DNA of 64,000 bases from Bartonella henselae str. Houston-1 (GCF_000046705.1 NC_005956.1:248001-312000); one strand, 5' to 3'; shown: positions 1 through 10,183, numbered from the stretch's first letter. Notes: generated by a model from the sequence alone, not told the origin. Program-made: numbers and translations.

Positions 1-87
1 CGTATTACGAATGCTGGACTTCATGAAAGTCATACACATGATGTTGCTATCACACGGGAAAGTCCAAATTATCGCAGACCTGTTTGA
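1..87 (+). CDS. possible 3' end of an unidentified gene (5' truncated)
   Basis: Frame 1 is open from the first base to a TGA at 85-87 and gives 28 residues ending in SPNYRRPV. I do not recognise the protein. Frame 2 is also open, to a TAA slightly further on, so the choice of frame is uncertain. The only support for coding is that the frame runs in from the window edge; upstream sequence would settle it. Confidence 0.3.
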   Translation, partial: RITNAGLHESHTHDVAITRESPNYRRPV

Positions 88-215
88 TGCGTAAAAGCTT
101 AGAGTCATTTTGTAAAAATCTCGAAGACTTTTTAGAAAACCGTACGGAAATAGTCGTTTTTTCTCTTGTGATTTGATACAATAGTCTAAAAAGCACAAAG
201 GTAAACAATCGGAGG

Positions 216-248
216 GAAAGAATTGGAGGTTAACATTCCAATTCTTTC
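216..248. terminator. 12-bp perfect inverted repeat, possible terminator
   Basis: GAAAGAATTGGA (216-227) and TCCAATTCTTTC (237-248) can form a 12-bp stem around a 9-nt loop. It lies between the end of the left-edge reading frame and the 3' end of the small minus-strand ORF, where either transcript could stop. No T-run follows on either strand, so a canonical Rho-independent terminator is not proven. Confidence 0.35.
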
Positions 249-273
249 TGTAAGTTATATAAAATTAAAGGAA

Positions 274-423
274 TTAACTTTTTGTCGTCTTCCGCTCTGA
301 TTTTGACGCGCGTTGGCGAGTGTTAGCCTGATCACTTTGGATGGATTTCTTTCCATTGTTTGAGGGCAGTGTATTGTGACGGCCTTTAGATGAAGTTGTT
401 TTCCCATTATTGTAAGTGTTCAT
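274..423 (-). CDS. small basic hydrophilic protein, 49 aa, unknown function
   Basis: A 49-codon frame starts at ATG (421-423, minus strand) and ends at TAA (274-276). AAGGAG lies about seven bases before the ATG, a strong ribosome binding site. A plausible -10 (TATACT) lies some 40 bases further upstream. The product is rich in Lys, Arg, Ser, Thr, Asn and Gln, has no hydrophobic segment or cysteine, and ends SERKTTKS, so it is probably strongly basic and disordered. I recognise no family. Binding to nucleic acid is only a guess from charge. A hairpin at 216-248 lies just beyond its 3' end. It could be a real lineage-specific small protein or a chance ORF; the good start signal favours the former. 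Confidence 0.45.
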   Translation of the reverse strand: MNTYNNGKTTSSKGRHNTLPSNNGKKSIQSDQANTRQRASKSERKTTKS

Positions 424-945
424 TATTTTCTCCTTTTAAATTATCTGGCTTATGGCCAGTATAGTAAAAACGGTAATGCCAAATAGTGGTTCCAAGCATT
501 TTCTAAAAAGTTAATATTTTATTAGGAATAAGATAACTGTGCAGGTCTTAGTAAAAGTGTTTCTTTTCATTTTCAGAAAGAGAGCATTTTCAAGATAGTG
601 GATATCGGATGTTCTGTACTGTTTATAGAGAGCTATGAAAATTCATTTATAAAGGAATAAAGGTGGTGACAATTTCTGCGTACCTCTATTGGAAGAGGGA
701 TTTTAAGGGTACATTCTGTTTTGTAATATCAAGCTAGACTTATGTGTATTTTAAGATGAGAGCAATGTGAACGGATAGTACGTGAGGGAAAAAGTTTTGC
801 TACTATCAAAAAACGTAATCAGAATCATACAATATGCAATGCAAACTTGAGGTAATTTTGAGAGGATTCCATTGGCAGTAAGAGAGATAATGTTGTTCTT
901 TTCTTAAATTTTTTAGGTTTTTATAGAATTCAATGGGAGAGATGA
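424..945. other. intergenic region between the small ORF and rsmB
   Basis: This 522-bp AT-rich stretch has no convincing ORF. It contains a 5-bp-arm palindrome, CTGGCTTATGGCCAG at 445-459, beside the likely -10 of the small minus-strand ORF; it could be an operator but this is untested. The right end holds the rsmB ribosome binding site (GGGAGAG). I see no RNA gene. Confidence 0.4.
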
Positions 946-2232
946 ATGCGCTTAGGTGGGCGTTTGCAAGCAGCAATAGATGTTCTAAAAGAGATAGAAA
1001 TTCGGCATCGCCCAATAGGTGAAGCTTTAAAAGATTGGGGAGTTTGTCATCGCTTTGCAGGAGCAAGTGATCGTGCAGCAATTGGTACAATTGTTTATGA
1101 TGTCTTAAGACGACGTTATTCTTTACAATGGCGTATGGAGAGTGATGATATTCGGGATAGTGTTTTTGGAACTTTATTAGATACTAATAAAATGACCATT
1201 GAACAAATTGACGGTGAATTAGAAGGGGATCGATTTGCACCGCAGTTATTAGGGATGAGGCAGCGTCAATCATGGCAAAGGCGGCAATTAGTTGATGCAC
1301 CAGACTATATTCGTGGTGATATTCCCCAATGGTGTCAAGCGCATTTGCGTCCTTTATTTGCCGACAATTGGGTCATTGAAGCTGCTGCATTAGCAACACG
1401 TCCTTCTTTAGATTTACGTGTGAATAGTTTGAAGGCAACGCCAGAGAAGGTTTTTCAGGAGTTAGCAAAAAACAAAGTTCAATCCTTTTCATGGTTTCGG
1501 CAAGCCTTAAGAATTGCACCGATTGAAAAATTTGGACGTCATCCCAATGTTCAAGTTAAACCAGCTTTCCAAAAGGGGCATTTTGAAATACAAGATTTGG
1601 GATCCCAAATTGTTGCTCACCTGGTAGAAGCAAAAGAAAGAATGCAAGTATTGGACTATTGTGCCGGTGCTGGTGGAAAAACTTTGGCTTTAGCTGCCAG
1701 TATGAAGAATCAAGGGCAAATTTATGCTTATGATTCCGATAAAGCCCGTTTAGCTCCTATTTTTGATCGTCTTCGACGCGCTGGTGTTCGTAATGTACAG
1801 CCGCGGGCGCAAAGAGAAGAATTGCAGTCCTTAGTAGGTCGGATGGATAGAGTTTTGCTAGATGCTCCATGTAGTGGTACAGGAACATGGCGGCGGCATC
1901 CAGATACGAAATGGCGTTTAACGTTAGAACAGGTAAGACAACGCCAAAGGGAACAGAGAGCTATTTTGAATGAGACTATAGACTATCTTAAATTGAATGG
2001 GCGCTTAGTCTATATTACGTGCTCTCTTTTTGTGGATGAAAATGAAGAGCAAATTTCTCGTTTTCTTCAACAGCATTGTAATTTTTATGCAATAGATATG
2101 CGAGCGCTTTGGAAGCAACATTTTAGTTCTTCATCTGTGCAACCGGTCTTTTCAAATTATGGACTTACTTTATCGCCGGCAACAACAAAAACAGATGGTT
2201 TCTTTTTATCTGTGTTGCAAAAAAAACATTGA
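946..2232 (+). CDS. rsmB: 16S rRNA (cytosine-C5) methyltransferase, RsmB/Sun family
   Basis: A 428-aa SAM-dependent RNA m5C methyltransferase, most likely acting on C967 of 16S rRNA before 30S assembly. The N-terminal ~140 residues are the NusB-like RNA-binding region (HRFAGASDRAAIG near residue 36). The Rossmann domain has the SAM loop CAGAGGKT at 239-246. Both cysteines of the RsmB/NOP2 mechanism are visible: DAPCSGTG (C309) and ITCS (C359). The start at 946 follows GGGAGAG and matches the family N-terminus MRLGGRLQAA; a nearby upstream ATG is out of frame. Length is normal for alphaproteobacteria. The gene stands alone, about 130 bp before guaA. Confidence 0.95.
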   Translation: MRLGGRLQAAIDVLKEIEIRHRPIGEALKDWGVCHRFAGASDRAAIGTIVYDVLRRRYSLQWRMESDDIRDSVFGTLLDTNKMTIEQIDGELEGDRFAPQLLGMRQRQSWQRRQLVDAPDYIRGDIPQWCQAHLRPLFADNWVIEAAALATRPSLDLRVNSLKATPEKVFQELAKNKVQSFSWFRQALRIAPIEKFGRHPNVQVKPAFQKGHFEIQDLGSQIVAHLVEAKERMQVLDYCAGAGGKTLALAASMKNQGQIYAYDSDKARLAPIFDRLRRAGVRNVQPRAQREELQSLVGRMDRVLLDAPCSGTGTWRRHPDTKWRLTLEQVRQRQREQRAILNETIDYLKLNGRLVYITCSLFVDENEEQISRFLQQHCNFYAIDMRALWKQHFSSSSVQPVFSNYGLTLSPATTKTDGFFLSVLQKKH

Positions 2233-2363
2233 GACATCTTTTCGCATTTTTTATCTTAAATTTTATGAGAATGACCTTTTTCTTAAGCAAATAGGCTTGT
2301 AAGAGAGAAAAATTGAACAATAAATCTTATGGGCTATATTTTACAATTATTGATTGGTTTTCT

Positions 2364-3920
2364 ATGAGCATATCACATTCAGACACTGTTCTTATTATTG
2401 ATTTTGGTTCACAAGTTACACAGCTTATCGCACGGCGAGTAAGAGCGATGGGTGTCTATTGTGAAGTTGTTCCTTTTCAATTAGCTTTAGAGGGCATGCA
2501 AAGGATAAAACCAAAAGCTGTTATTTTATCAGGCAGTCCTTATTCCGTTATTGATGAAGGTTCACCGCGTGCTCCGATGGAAATTTTTGAAATGGATATT
2601 CCAGTTCTTGGTATTTGTTATGGTCAACAAATCATGTGCGTTCAGCTTGGTGGAAAAGTTGCATCAGGACATGAGCGTGAATTTGGGCGGGCTTTTTTAG
2701 AGGTACAAGAAAACAGTGCACTTTTTGAGGGTGTTTGGGAAAAAGGCTCTTGTTATCAAGTATGGATGAGTCATGGTGATCGCGTGACGGCTTTACCAGA
2801 GGGGTTTCGTGTTATAGGGACCTCAAAAGGCGCTCCCTATGCTGCTATTGCTGATGAGAAAAGGCGCCTTTACGCAGTGCAGTTTCATCCTGAAGTTGTC
2901 CATACGTTAGATGGTACAAAACTTTTGCAAAATTTTGTTCTTAAAATCTCTAATCTTAAAGGCAATTGGTCAATGGCTTCTTATCGTGAGCAGACAATTG
3001 CTAAGATACGGCAAAAAGTAGGAAAAAGTCGTGTCATCTGTGGTCTTTCAGGTGGTGTGGATTCATCAGTTGTGGCAGTGCTCCTTCATGAAGCAATAGG
3101 AGATCAACTGACATGTATTTTGGTAGACCATGGGTTGATGCGCAAAAATGAGGCTCAAGAAGTTCTTACATTATTCCGAGATCATTATAATATAAAGCTT
3201 ATTCATGTTAATGCCGCCAATATGTTTCTCAATGCTCTAGAAGGTGAGATAGATCCAGAAAAAAAGCGCAAAACGATAGGCCGCCTTTTCATTGAAGTTT
3301 TTGAAGAAGAAACCAAAAAGATTGGCGGTGCAGAATTTTTAGCGCAGGGCACGCTTTATCCAGATGTCATTGAGAGTATATCAGCTATTGGTAAATCGGT
3401 AACAATTAAAAGCCATCATAATGTAGGGGGATTACCGGAGCGGATGAACATGAAACTTGTAGAGCCATTGCGTGAGCTATTTAAGGATGAAGTTCGTTCT
3501 CTAGGGAAAGAGTTAGGATTGCCAGAGCAGTTTATCGGCCGTCATCCTTTTCCAGGTCCTGGTCTTGCAATTCGGTGCCCAGGTGCAGTGACACGTGAAA
3601 AGTTAGAAATTCTACGTGAAGCGGATGCTATTTACCTTGATGAAATCCGTAAAGCCGGTCTTTATGACGAAATTTGGCAGGCATTTGCTATTCTTCTGCC
3701 TGTTCAAACTGTCGGGGTTATGGGTGATGGACGTACTTATGAATTTGTTTGTGCTCTTCGTGCAGTAACATCTGTAGACGGAATGAGCGCTGATTTTTAT
3801 CCCTATGATATGGAGTTTTTAAGCAAAACAGCAGCACGTATTATTAACGAAGTGAGAGGTATTAATCGTGTTGTTTATGATGTAACGTCAAAACCTCCTG
3901 GCACTATTGAGTGGGAATGA
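2364..3920 (+). CDS. guaA: GMP synthase (glutamine-hydrolysing)
   Basis: Converts XMP, ATP and glutamine to GMP, the last step of de novo GMP synthesis. The class I glutamine amidotransferase domain (1-200) has C85 in GICYGQQ and H175/E177 in FHPEVV. The ATP pyrophosphatase domain carries the P-loop SGGVDSS at 229-235. The C-terminal dimerisation domain ends in the typical PPGTIEWE. I chose ATG 2364 (518 aa) because the conserved domain begins at residue 7, although no clear Shine-Dalgarno precedes it. An in-frame TTG at 2313 has a better purine tract (AAGAGAG) and would add 17 residues, so the start is not certain. Confidence 0.97.
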   Translation: MSISHSDTVLIIDFGSQVTQLIARRVRAMGVYCEVVPFQLALEGMQRIKPKAVILSGSPYSVIDEGSPRAPMEIFEMDIPVLGICYGQQIMCVQLGGKVASGHEREFGRAFLEVQENSALFEGVWEKGSCYQVWMSHGDRVTALPEGFRVIGTSKGAPYAAIADEKRRLYAVQFHPEVVHTLDGTKLLQNFVLKISNLKGNWSMASYREQTIAKIRQKVGKSRVICGLSGGVDSSVVAVLLHEAIGDQLTCILVDHGLMRKNEAQEVLTLFRDHYNIKLIHVNAANMFLNALEGEIDPEKKRKTIGRLFIEVFEEETKKIGGAEFLAQGTLYPDVIESISAIGKSVTIKSHHNVGGLPERMNMKLVEPLRELFKDEVRSLGKELGLPEQFIGRHPFPGPGLAIRCPGAVTREKLEILREADAIYLDEIRKAGLYDEIWQAFAILLPVQTVGVMGDGRTYEFVCALRAVTSVDGMSADFYPYDMEFLSKTAARIINEVRGINRVVYDVTSKPPGTIEWE

Positions 3921-4102
3921 TTGAAATTCAATTAAGCATTTTTAACAAGAGAGTACTGTTTAGATTTTAATCTTAGCAAGAGTGGACAGAAACAAACGAG
4001 CTTCCTAAAAAGTTGTTGTTTATCCGGAGTTAGCTCTTCAAAGTTATGATCTCATTATGTATGAGCGAGTATCGTTTAAATTTGAGAAGTGTGAAGTTTC
4101 CC

Positions 4103-4825
4103 ATGTCTGAGAAAAAAATTGTTGCGCATCGTGGGGGGGCTAATCTTTATCCCGAAAATACACTTTCAGCATTTCGTAACGCCATTGCGTTGGGAGTCGA
4201 TGAGATTGAATGCGACGTTCATCTTCTTAAAAGTGGTGAAGTAGTTGTATTTCATGATTTTTATCTAGAACAACTGGTTGGAAAAAAAGAATATATTCAC
4301 AATATTGATAATGAAACACGTAAACAACTTCATGTGAAAGGAAGTACTGAAGCTCCTCCTTTATTAGAAGAGGTGCTTGATCTTTTAGGATCAACTAATG
4401 TTGCGCTTCATCTTGAAATCAAAACATGTGGTGAAGTTGAGCGTGAAAGGCTTTTATCTCAAAAAGCACTTGCGTTGATAAAAAATCGAAATTTAACAGA
4501 ACGGGTCTCTGCAATCAGTTTTGATCCTATAAGCCTTCATCCTTTTATTGAAGCAGGAATAACATCTGGTCCATGTATTGATCGTTTTGAAGGTGATATG
4601 TACCAGCATTTTTCTAAATGGAAAAAATTGGGCTATTCTGATCTGAGTTTAGATGGTTCTCTTGTTTCACAGGACTTTATTGAATCTGCGCTTGAAGCTG
4701 GCTTTACTGTGGGGGTATGGACAATTAATGGGAGACCTCGGCTATCGCATTGGCTTGATATGCCTGTACATTATATCACAACAGATCAACCTGACCTTGC
4801 TATACAATTACGTACGGAAAAATAA
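4103..4825 (+). CDS. ugpQ: glycerophosphodiester phosphodiesterase
   Basis: A GDPD-family TIM-barrel enzyme that hydrolyses glycerophosphodiesters from phospholipids to sn-glycerol-3-phosphate and an alcohol. From ATG 4103 the protein has 240 aa, with the signature AHRGG at 8-12 (H9, R10), E18 in PENT, E36/D38 in EIECDVH and H51 in FHD, covering the expected metal and acid-base residues. No signal peptide is visible, so it is probably cytoplasmic like E. coli UgpQ. In-frame starts at 4046 and 4061 would add up to 19 non-conserved residues; I prefer 4103 because family members start just before the HRGG motif. It is transcribed toward the ugpBAEC operon, whose transporter supplies the same substrates. 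Confidence 0.85.
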   Translation: MSEKKIVAHRGGANLYPENTLSAFRNAIALGVDEIECDVHLLKSGEVVVFHDFYLEQLVGKKEYIHNIDNETRKQLHVKGSTEAPPLLEEVLDLLGSTNVALHLEIKTCGEVERERLLSQKALALIKNRNLTERVSAISFDPISLHPFIEAGITSGPCIDRFEGDMYQHFSKWKKLGYSDLSLDGSLVSQDFIESALEAGFTVGVWTINGRPRLSHWLDMPVHYITTDQPDLAIQLRTEK

Positions 4826-4943
4826 AAGCACACAATCTATAATATAAAGCAAATAACACCACCCTAAAAAAATGAGGTTGATAAAAAAGAGAAGTGCGGA
4901 TTATTTACTGATGGTGCTTATAAGATTAAAATTTTTACTTTAT

Positions 4944-5990
4944 TTAATTCTCACGTGTGCGTTTTCCAGTACTTTTGTTAAAACTATGAAAACTCTGATG
5001 GGGAACAGTAAAGCTTAGTTTTTGACCATAATCGTGTGTCAAACGTTCTTTTATTTCAATGGTAAAAATATTATTATTCCAATGCGTTAAAACATGGCAT
5101 CCTGTTCCGACAGGTTTGATAAGTTCAATTTGTGTGTGAAAGACAGCTCCTTGATTTGGATATTCGCCTAACAAGATTACTTCAGGTCTGAATGCTAAAA
5201 GATCAGTTTCTTGACTATAAGACAATGAATGACCTAAATGCTGTTCTAAAGTTTTGCGATCAAGAAAATTCATAGAGGGAGAGCCAATAAAATCAGCAAC
5301 AAATGTTGTTTCTGGATAATCGTAAATTTCCATTGGCGTTCCAATTTGCTCAATAGCCCCTTTATTCATGACAACTATTCTATCAGCTAGTGTCATCGCT
5401 TCTAGTTGATCATGAGTCACGTAGAGGCTAGTTGTTCCCAATGAACGCTGGAGTGTTTTAATCTCGATACACATTTGCGCACGCAGTTGTGTATCGAGGT
5501 TTGAAAGTGGCTCATCAAAGAGAAAAACACGTGGTTGACGAACAATGACACGCCCCATTGCAACACGCTGTCGTTGTCCTCCTGATAATTGCCGTGGTTT
5601 ACGATCCAGAAATGGCTCTATTTGCAAAAGCTTTGCAGCGTGTGTGATACGCTTATTTATTTCATCTTTAGGTGTTTTACGATTTTTAAGACCATATTCT
5701 AAATTTCCACGAACTGTCATATGAGGATAAAGTGCATAATTTTGAAAAACCATAGCGATGTCACGATCAGCTGGTTCACGATTATTGATACGCTCATTGT
5801 CAATATACAGTTCACCTGAAGTGACTTGCTCGAGTCCTGCAATGATGCGTAATAGAGTTGATTTTCCGCACCCTGAAGGACCTACAAGGACAAGAAGTTC
5901 TTTATCGGCAACAGTTAAGTTTAAATCATCAATGACTAGAATGCCATTTTCATATTGTTTTTTTATATTTGATAACTGGATTATGGCCAC
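4944..5990 (-). CDS. ugpC: sn-glycerol-3-phosphate ABC transporter, ATPase subunit
   Basis: A 348-aa ATPase of the MalK/UgpC (CUT1) class that powers uptake of glycerol-3-phosphate and glycerophosphodiesters. It has Walker [10 protein letters not shown] (37-45), Q-loop Q83, signature LSGGQ (135-139), Walker B VFLFDE (155-160) and H-loop H193, followed by a C-terminal OB/TOBE region of about 110 residues. It is the last gene of the minus-strand operon, beginning two bases after the ugpE stop, which implies coupled translation. Its 3' end faces the ugpQ-like gene about 120 bp away. UgpC is assigned over MalK on context, since the permeases and binding protein match UgpAEB. Confidence 0.93.
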
Positions 5991-5992
5991 AG

Positions 5993-6877
5993 TTATTTCT
6001 CCGTTTCAATAAGGCCTTTGATAAAAAGTCGCTGCATGAAAATAACGACTAGAACAGGTGGCACCATGGCCACAACCGATACTGCCATGAGTATATTCCA
6101 TTGAGGGTTATGTTGAAGTGATTCTACGATGAGCTGTTTGAGAATAATAAGAATAGTTTGATGATTTTGGTCAGTTGTGACTATAAGAGGCCAAAGATAT
6201 TGTACCCATCCATAAATGAACATAATGATAAATAAAGCAGCAATATTACTTTTGCTAAGAGGAAGAAGAATATCTTTAAAAAATTTAAATGGTCCTGCAC
6301 CATCAACACGAGCAGCTTCTAAGAGTTCGTCAGGAACAGTCAAAAAAAACTGACGAAATAAAAATGTAGCAGTTGCAGATGCAATGAGTGGAATAATCAT
6401 TCCACCATAGGTGTTTATCATGCCTAATTGTGCGACGACTGCATATGTTGGGATAATACGAACTTCGACAGGTAGCATTAATGTAATGAATATAAGGGCA
6501 AACGCAGTTTTGCGAAAAGGGAAGCGCATGTAGACAATTGCATAAGCAGAAAAGAGTGAAATAATAATTTTTCCAATACTAATACCAACAGCCATAATGA
6601 GGGAGTTCATTAAGAGTGGCCAGAGATTAGGCAAACCAAGCTGCATAAGTCCATCACCAAAGATTGTCTTATAGTTTTCCAGGGCATATTTTCCTGGTAA
6701 AAGAGGAAGTGTTCCTGAACTAAATGCCGCCGAGTTATGGGTTGAGGCAATGATAGCAACATAAACTGGAAAGCAAATAATGAAAATGCCAATAATAAGG
6801 GTTATATGGGTTAGAAATTTTAAAACAGGGCGATTTTCAACCATGATTTTCTTCCTAATATTGTACACGGCGTTCAA
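5993..6877 (-). CDS. ugpE: sn-glycerol-3-phosphate ABC transporter permease UgpE
   Basis: A 294-aa inner-membrane permease with six predicted hydrophobic segments. The cytoplasmic EAA loop that docks the ATPase is [20 protein letters not shown] near residue 185. A charged N-terminal tail precedes the first helix (about 20-40). Its start overlaps the end of ugpA by 23 bp, so the two permeases are probably translationally coupled and made in equal amounts. A slightly later start is possible (MVENRP, residue 12). Family membership (binding-protein-dependent permease, CUT1) is secure; substrate is inferred from the operon. Confidence 0.92.
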   Translation of the reverse strand: MNAVYNIRKKIMVENRPVLKFLTHITLIIGIFIICFPVYVAIIASTHNSAAFSSGTLPLLPGKYALENYKTIFGDGLMQLGLPNLWPLLMNSLIMAVGISIGKIIISLFSAYAIVYMRFPFRKTAFALIFITLMLPVEVRIIPTYAVVAQLGMINTYGGMIIPLIASATATFLFRQFFLTVPDELLEAARVDGAGPFKFFKDILLPLSKSNIAALFIIMFIYGWVQYLWPLIVTTDQNHQTILIILKQLIVESLQHNPQWNILMAVSVVAMVPPVLVVIFMQRLFIKGLIETEK

Positions 6878-7739
6878 TCCAGCGGAACTGAATAAATGTT
6901 AAGACAATAACCATCAACATTAATATTGTTGATTGTGCTGCTGATGCACCAATTATTTGGTTTTTAAAACCATCATCGTACACTTTGTAGACAAGAGTGC
7001 TTGTTGCACGCGCAGGACCTCCAGAGGTTATGTTATCAATAATGCCAAATGTATCAAACATAACATATTGGATGTTAACGATAAGAAGAAAAAAGGTTGT
7101 CGGTGAAATTTGCGGAAAAACCACAGTCCAAAATCGTTTAAAAGGACCAGCACCATCAATTGCTGCTGCTTCTATTTGGGAACGTGGAACAGATTGAAGA
7201 CCGGCAAGAAAAAAGAGAAAATTATAAGAGATTTGTTTCCAACTGGCTGCAATCACAATAATAATCATTGCTTGAATGCCATTAATACGATAATTCCATA
7301 TAATACCTATTTTCTGGAGAAAAAAAGGGACAATTCCGGCAGTTGGATGAAAGATAAACAACCATAATATACCTGCCAATACCGGAGCAACAGCATAAGG
7401 CCAGAGCAAAAGTGTTGTGTAAGCTTTTTTTGCGCGGATGACACGATCAACACAGACAGCCAAAAGAAGAGATATGGTCATTGAAGTGGCAGTTACCGAA
7501 ATGGAAAATATTGCGGTTATAAGAAGCGATTTGAGATAAGCAAGATCAGAGAAAATTGTAACATAATTTTCAAAACCAATAAAGGTTGTAGTAAAGCCAA
7601 AAGGATCTTCACGCTCAAAAGACGATTTTATTGCTTGGATAGCAGGCCAAAAGAAAAACAAAAAAGTCACAAGGAGCTGAGGAAAAAGCAACCAGTAAGG
7701 AAGTAGACTATTTTTGAAATATGCATGTTTTTCTTGCAT
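6855..7739 (-). CDS. ugpA: sn-glycerol-3-phosphate ABC transporter permease UgpA
   Basis: A 294-aa permease with about six membrane segments and the EAA loop EAAAIDGAGPFKRFWTVVFP near residue 185. It pairs with UgpE to form the channel. The N-terminus (KNSLLPYWLLFPQLL) is the usual first helix of UgpA/MalF-like subunits. It follows ugpB by 107 bp, a gap holding a hairpin with a T-run, so it may be expressed less than the binding protein. Its 3' end overlaps ugpE. Confidence 0.92.
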   Translation of the reverse strand: MQEKHAYFKNSLLPYWLLFPQLLVTFLFFFWPAIQAIKSSFEREDPFGFTTTFIGFENYVTIFSDLAYLKSLLITAIFSISVTATSMTISLLLAVCVDRVIRAKKAYTTLLLWPYAVAPVLAGILWLFIFHPTAGIVPFFLQKIGIIWNYRINGIQAMIIIVIAASWKQISYNFLFFLAGLQSVPRSQIEAAAIDGAGPFKRFWTVVFPQISPTTFFLLIVNIQYVMFDTFGIIDNITSGGPARATSTLVYKVYDDGFKNQIIGASAAQSTILMLMVIVLTFIQFRWIERRVQY

Positions 7740-7791
7740 TCGTAGAGCTCTTTAAAGAGAGAGACTTTAGAAAGGTGAATAAAAAAGAATT

Positions 7792-7821
7792 AAAAAAACT
7801 CAACTGTTTTGTAGAGTTTTT
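7792..7821 (-). terminator. intercistronic hairpin with T-run between ugpB and ugpA
   Basis: On the minus strand AAAAACTC pairs with GAGTTTTT across a 14-nt loop and is followed by more T residues. It lies after the ugpB stop and about 50 bases before ugpA. The stem is AT-rich and short, so it is more likely a leaky terminator or 3' stabiliser that favours the binding protein than a full stop. Confidence 0.5.
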
Positions 7822-7846
7822 GATCTTTAACAACAATAATGAAACC

Positions 7847-9172
7847 TTAATGATTGGCTTTCTCAAATTCACGGAGAAGTTTATTCCCACGCTCAACGGC
7901 TTCATCCAATCCATCTTTTGGTGTTTTTGAGCCATTGAGTACAGCTTCTAATTCTTGATCAAGTATGGAACGAATTTGCGGTAAATTACCAAATCTGATA
8001 CCCTTTGAGTTAACGGTTGGTGGGTTAAGAGTAATCTGTCTAATAGCAATATCTGCTCCAACGTTTTTTTTGTAGTAATCTTGTTTTTTACTTAGTTCGT
8101 AAGCAGCCTTTGTAGTTGGAAGATAACCTGTTATCTGGTGCCACTTAGCTTGATTATTAGCTTTTGAGAGAAATTTAAGAAAAGCAGCTGCACCTGCATA
8201 TTCTTCAGGGGTATGACCTTTCAAAGCCCAAATCGAAGCTCCTCCAATAATTGAATTTTGTGGTGCACCTTCTACATTGTCGTAGTAGGGGAGCATACCA
8301 AATCCAACATTAAATACTGCTTCAGAAAGGATACCTGCACGCGATCCTGAAGATTGCATAAAGATTGCACAATTTTGTGTCATAAACATTGGTGTTGCAT
8401 CTAATGCGCCGGCAGGGCCACCATAGCGGAAAATGCCTTGATCAGACCATTTTTTAAGGTCAGTCCACATACGCACTTGTAATGGCCCATTAAAGGTAAG
8501 CTTTGAATTAAGTCCGCTAAAGCCATTTTCTTTCGTCCCAAAAGGAATATTGTGTAATGCTGAAAAGTTTTCTATGCCAATCCATTGAGATGCATAAGCC
8601 ATTGTAAAACCACAGCTTGCTGCTTTAGTTTCAAGAATTTTTTTGGAGAAACTTTCGACATCTTGCCATGTTTTAGGTGGCTGTTCTGGATCAAGTCCTG
8701 CTTTTTTAAAGATATCTTTATTATAATAAAGGATTGGTGTTGAAGCGTTGAAAGGCATAGATAGCATTCGTCCCTGAACATCAGAATAATAACCACTTAT
8801 AGCAGGCAAATAATCTGTAGGATCGAATTCTTGTTTTGTATCTTTCATCAATTGATAAATGGGATAAATTGCACCTTTTGCAGCCATCATAGTTCCAGTG
8901 CCAATTTCATAAATTTGGACGAGAACCGGCTGTTGTTTTCCACGGAATGCCGAAATGAGCGAGATCATACCTTCTTCATATTCACCACGAAATGAAGGAA
9001 TAACTTTATACTCAGATTGACTAGCATTAAAGTCGTTAATAAGGTTTTCAGTTTGTTTTCCTAGCTCACCGCTCATAGAATGCCAAAAGCTGATTTTTGT
9101 TTGCGCAAAACCCGCTGTTGTCACGCTGATAGCAACAGTAAATGCCGCTATAGAAAGATAAAAACGACTCAT
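7847..9172 (-). CDS. ugpB: sn-glycerol-3-phosphate-binding periplasmic protein
   Basis: A 441-aa family 1 extracellular solute-binding protein, about the length of E. coli UgpB (438). A Sec signal peptide is clear: a short basic start, a hydrophobic stretch to about residue 22, and a likely cleavage after GFA (before QTKISFWHSM). The mature N-terminus KISFWHSMSG and the later NSIIGGASIWAL stretch are typical of UgpB. It captures glycerol-3-phosphate or glycerophosphodiesters and delivers them to UgpAE. It is the first gene of the operon, with AGGG about seven bases before its ATG. A possible Pho-box-like direct repeat lies about 60 bp upstream. Confidence 0.93.
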   Translation of the reverse strand: MSRFYLSIAAFTVAISVTTAGFAQTKISFWHSMSGELGKQTENLINDFNASQSEYKVIPSFRGEYEEGMISLISAFRGKQQPVLVQIYEIGTGTMMAAKGAIYPIYQLMKDTKQEFDPTDYLPAISGYYSDVQGRMLSMPFNASTPILYYNKDIFKKAGLDPEQPPKTWQDVESFSKKILETKAASCGFTMAYASQWIGIENFSALHNIPFGTKENGFSGLNSKLTFNGPLQVRMWTDLKKWSDQGIFRYGGPAGALDATPMFMTQNCAIFMQSSGSRAGILSEAVFNVGFGMLPYYDNVEGAPQNSIIGGASIWALKGHTPEEYAGAAAFLKFLSKANNQAKWHQITGYLPTTKAAYELSKKQDYYKKNVGADIAIRQITLNPPTVNSKGIRFGNLPQIRSILDQELEAVLNGSKTPKDGLDEAVERGNKLLREFEKANH

Positions 9173-9229
9173 GGTTCACCCTTTCTAAAGTGATGGAATA
9201 CGGATTTTACCAAATTTATAGTATTACAC

Positions 9230-9247
9230 GTGAACATGCAGTGACAG
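9230..9247 (-). promoter_or_regulatory. possible Pho-box-like element upstream of ugpB
   Basis: Read on the minus strand, CTGTCAC-TGCA-TGTTCAC has the 7-4-7 layout of a PhoB site. The first half matches the known consensus CTGTCAT at six of seven positions; the second half matches poorly. It lies about 60 bp before the ugpB start. PhoB control of ugp is established in other bacteria, but this site is only an inference from sequence. Confidence 0.3.
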
Positions 9248-9988
9248 TATTATTCCAAAAATATTTTGACCCATTTAAACAGGAACCACAAAAAGGTCAA
9301 ACGAATTTGTTTAGACTCGGCAGTTTTCCCTTTGTGATGGTTATTGTGTTCTGAAAAGATCATTATAAAAATCTGGTAAAAAATTGAAATGATTCAAATG
9401 AGAAGAGTGAGAAGGGAAGCTCAACTATATAAACAGTAGCAATCATTCAATAGGAGAAGTTGTGATATTCTGGTTATGGTTTTTAGGAAAGTGTTTTTTA
9501 ATTTTTATAGTGTTTGTCTTATCACTTTTAAACGCCAATCTCCAGAAAGGTTGTTTGCATCCCACACGAACAAAGAGCGTGCTTTTACCTTTGTTTGTCA
9601 ATTAGCATCCAATGTTAACGCAGTTGCATGTTCAAAGAAAATATATAGATATTTCAGTGCCTTATGTATAATTCCAGCATTCCTATGCTAGGTCAATGCA
9701 AGAATATTGCGTCTTTCTGTTTGGGTAATCTCTCAAACGGGTAAACAGCCTCATTGGGGATGAATATAAAGCTGTAAAGGTAAAAAACAATTTTCATCTT
9801 TCCTACCCTATTTTAATTCAGTTTTACTTTCAAAAGCTTCCATAACAATATCTTTTAAGTAATGGAAATTATGCAACTCTTCACATTTTTGCTTATCGTA
9901 TTCTTTATGCGACTAGTCCTTCAAGGAAAACAGAACACCGTCGTTTTGCTCATTCACGCACTTACTTTTTAAAAGACATCTCTCATTG

Positions 9989-10183
9989 ATTTCAAGTCTA
10001 TCTCACGGTGGATGTGAAGAGTATAACGTAAGATCCATTGAATACCCCACATTCTTACACTTATGAGGGGGTAAGTCACTCCCATCATTTTATTTACCGC
10101 TCGCGATATTGTAAAAGGTTCTTGTACTGAGACGGTTCATGAGGGGCATATTGAGTCTTTTCTAAGACGGCTTTTATCCACAT
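9989..10183. repeat. degenerate tandem repeat, copy 1
   Basis: This segment aligns by eye along its length with 10211-10396. Shared words include TTTCAAGT near the start, CTTATGA, CATCATT-TATTTAC, AAAGGTTCTTG followed by TGAGAC-GTTCAT, and TCTTTTCT followed by TTTTA-C-CA at the end. Offset between copies is 213-222 bp because of small indels. No coding frame is conserved between the copies. Confidence 0.6.

Noticed and set aside
9476..9691. 71-codon frame in the ugpB-znuA gap
   Set aside because: No Shine-Dalgarno, unusual composition and no recognisable sequence.
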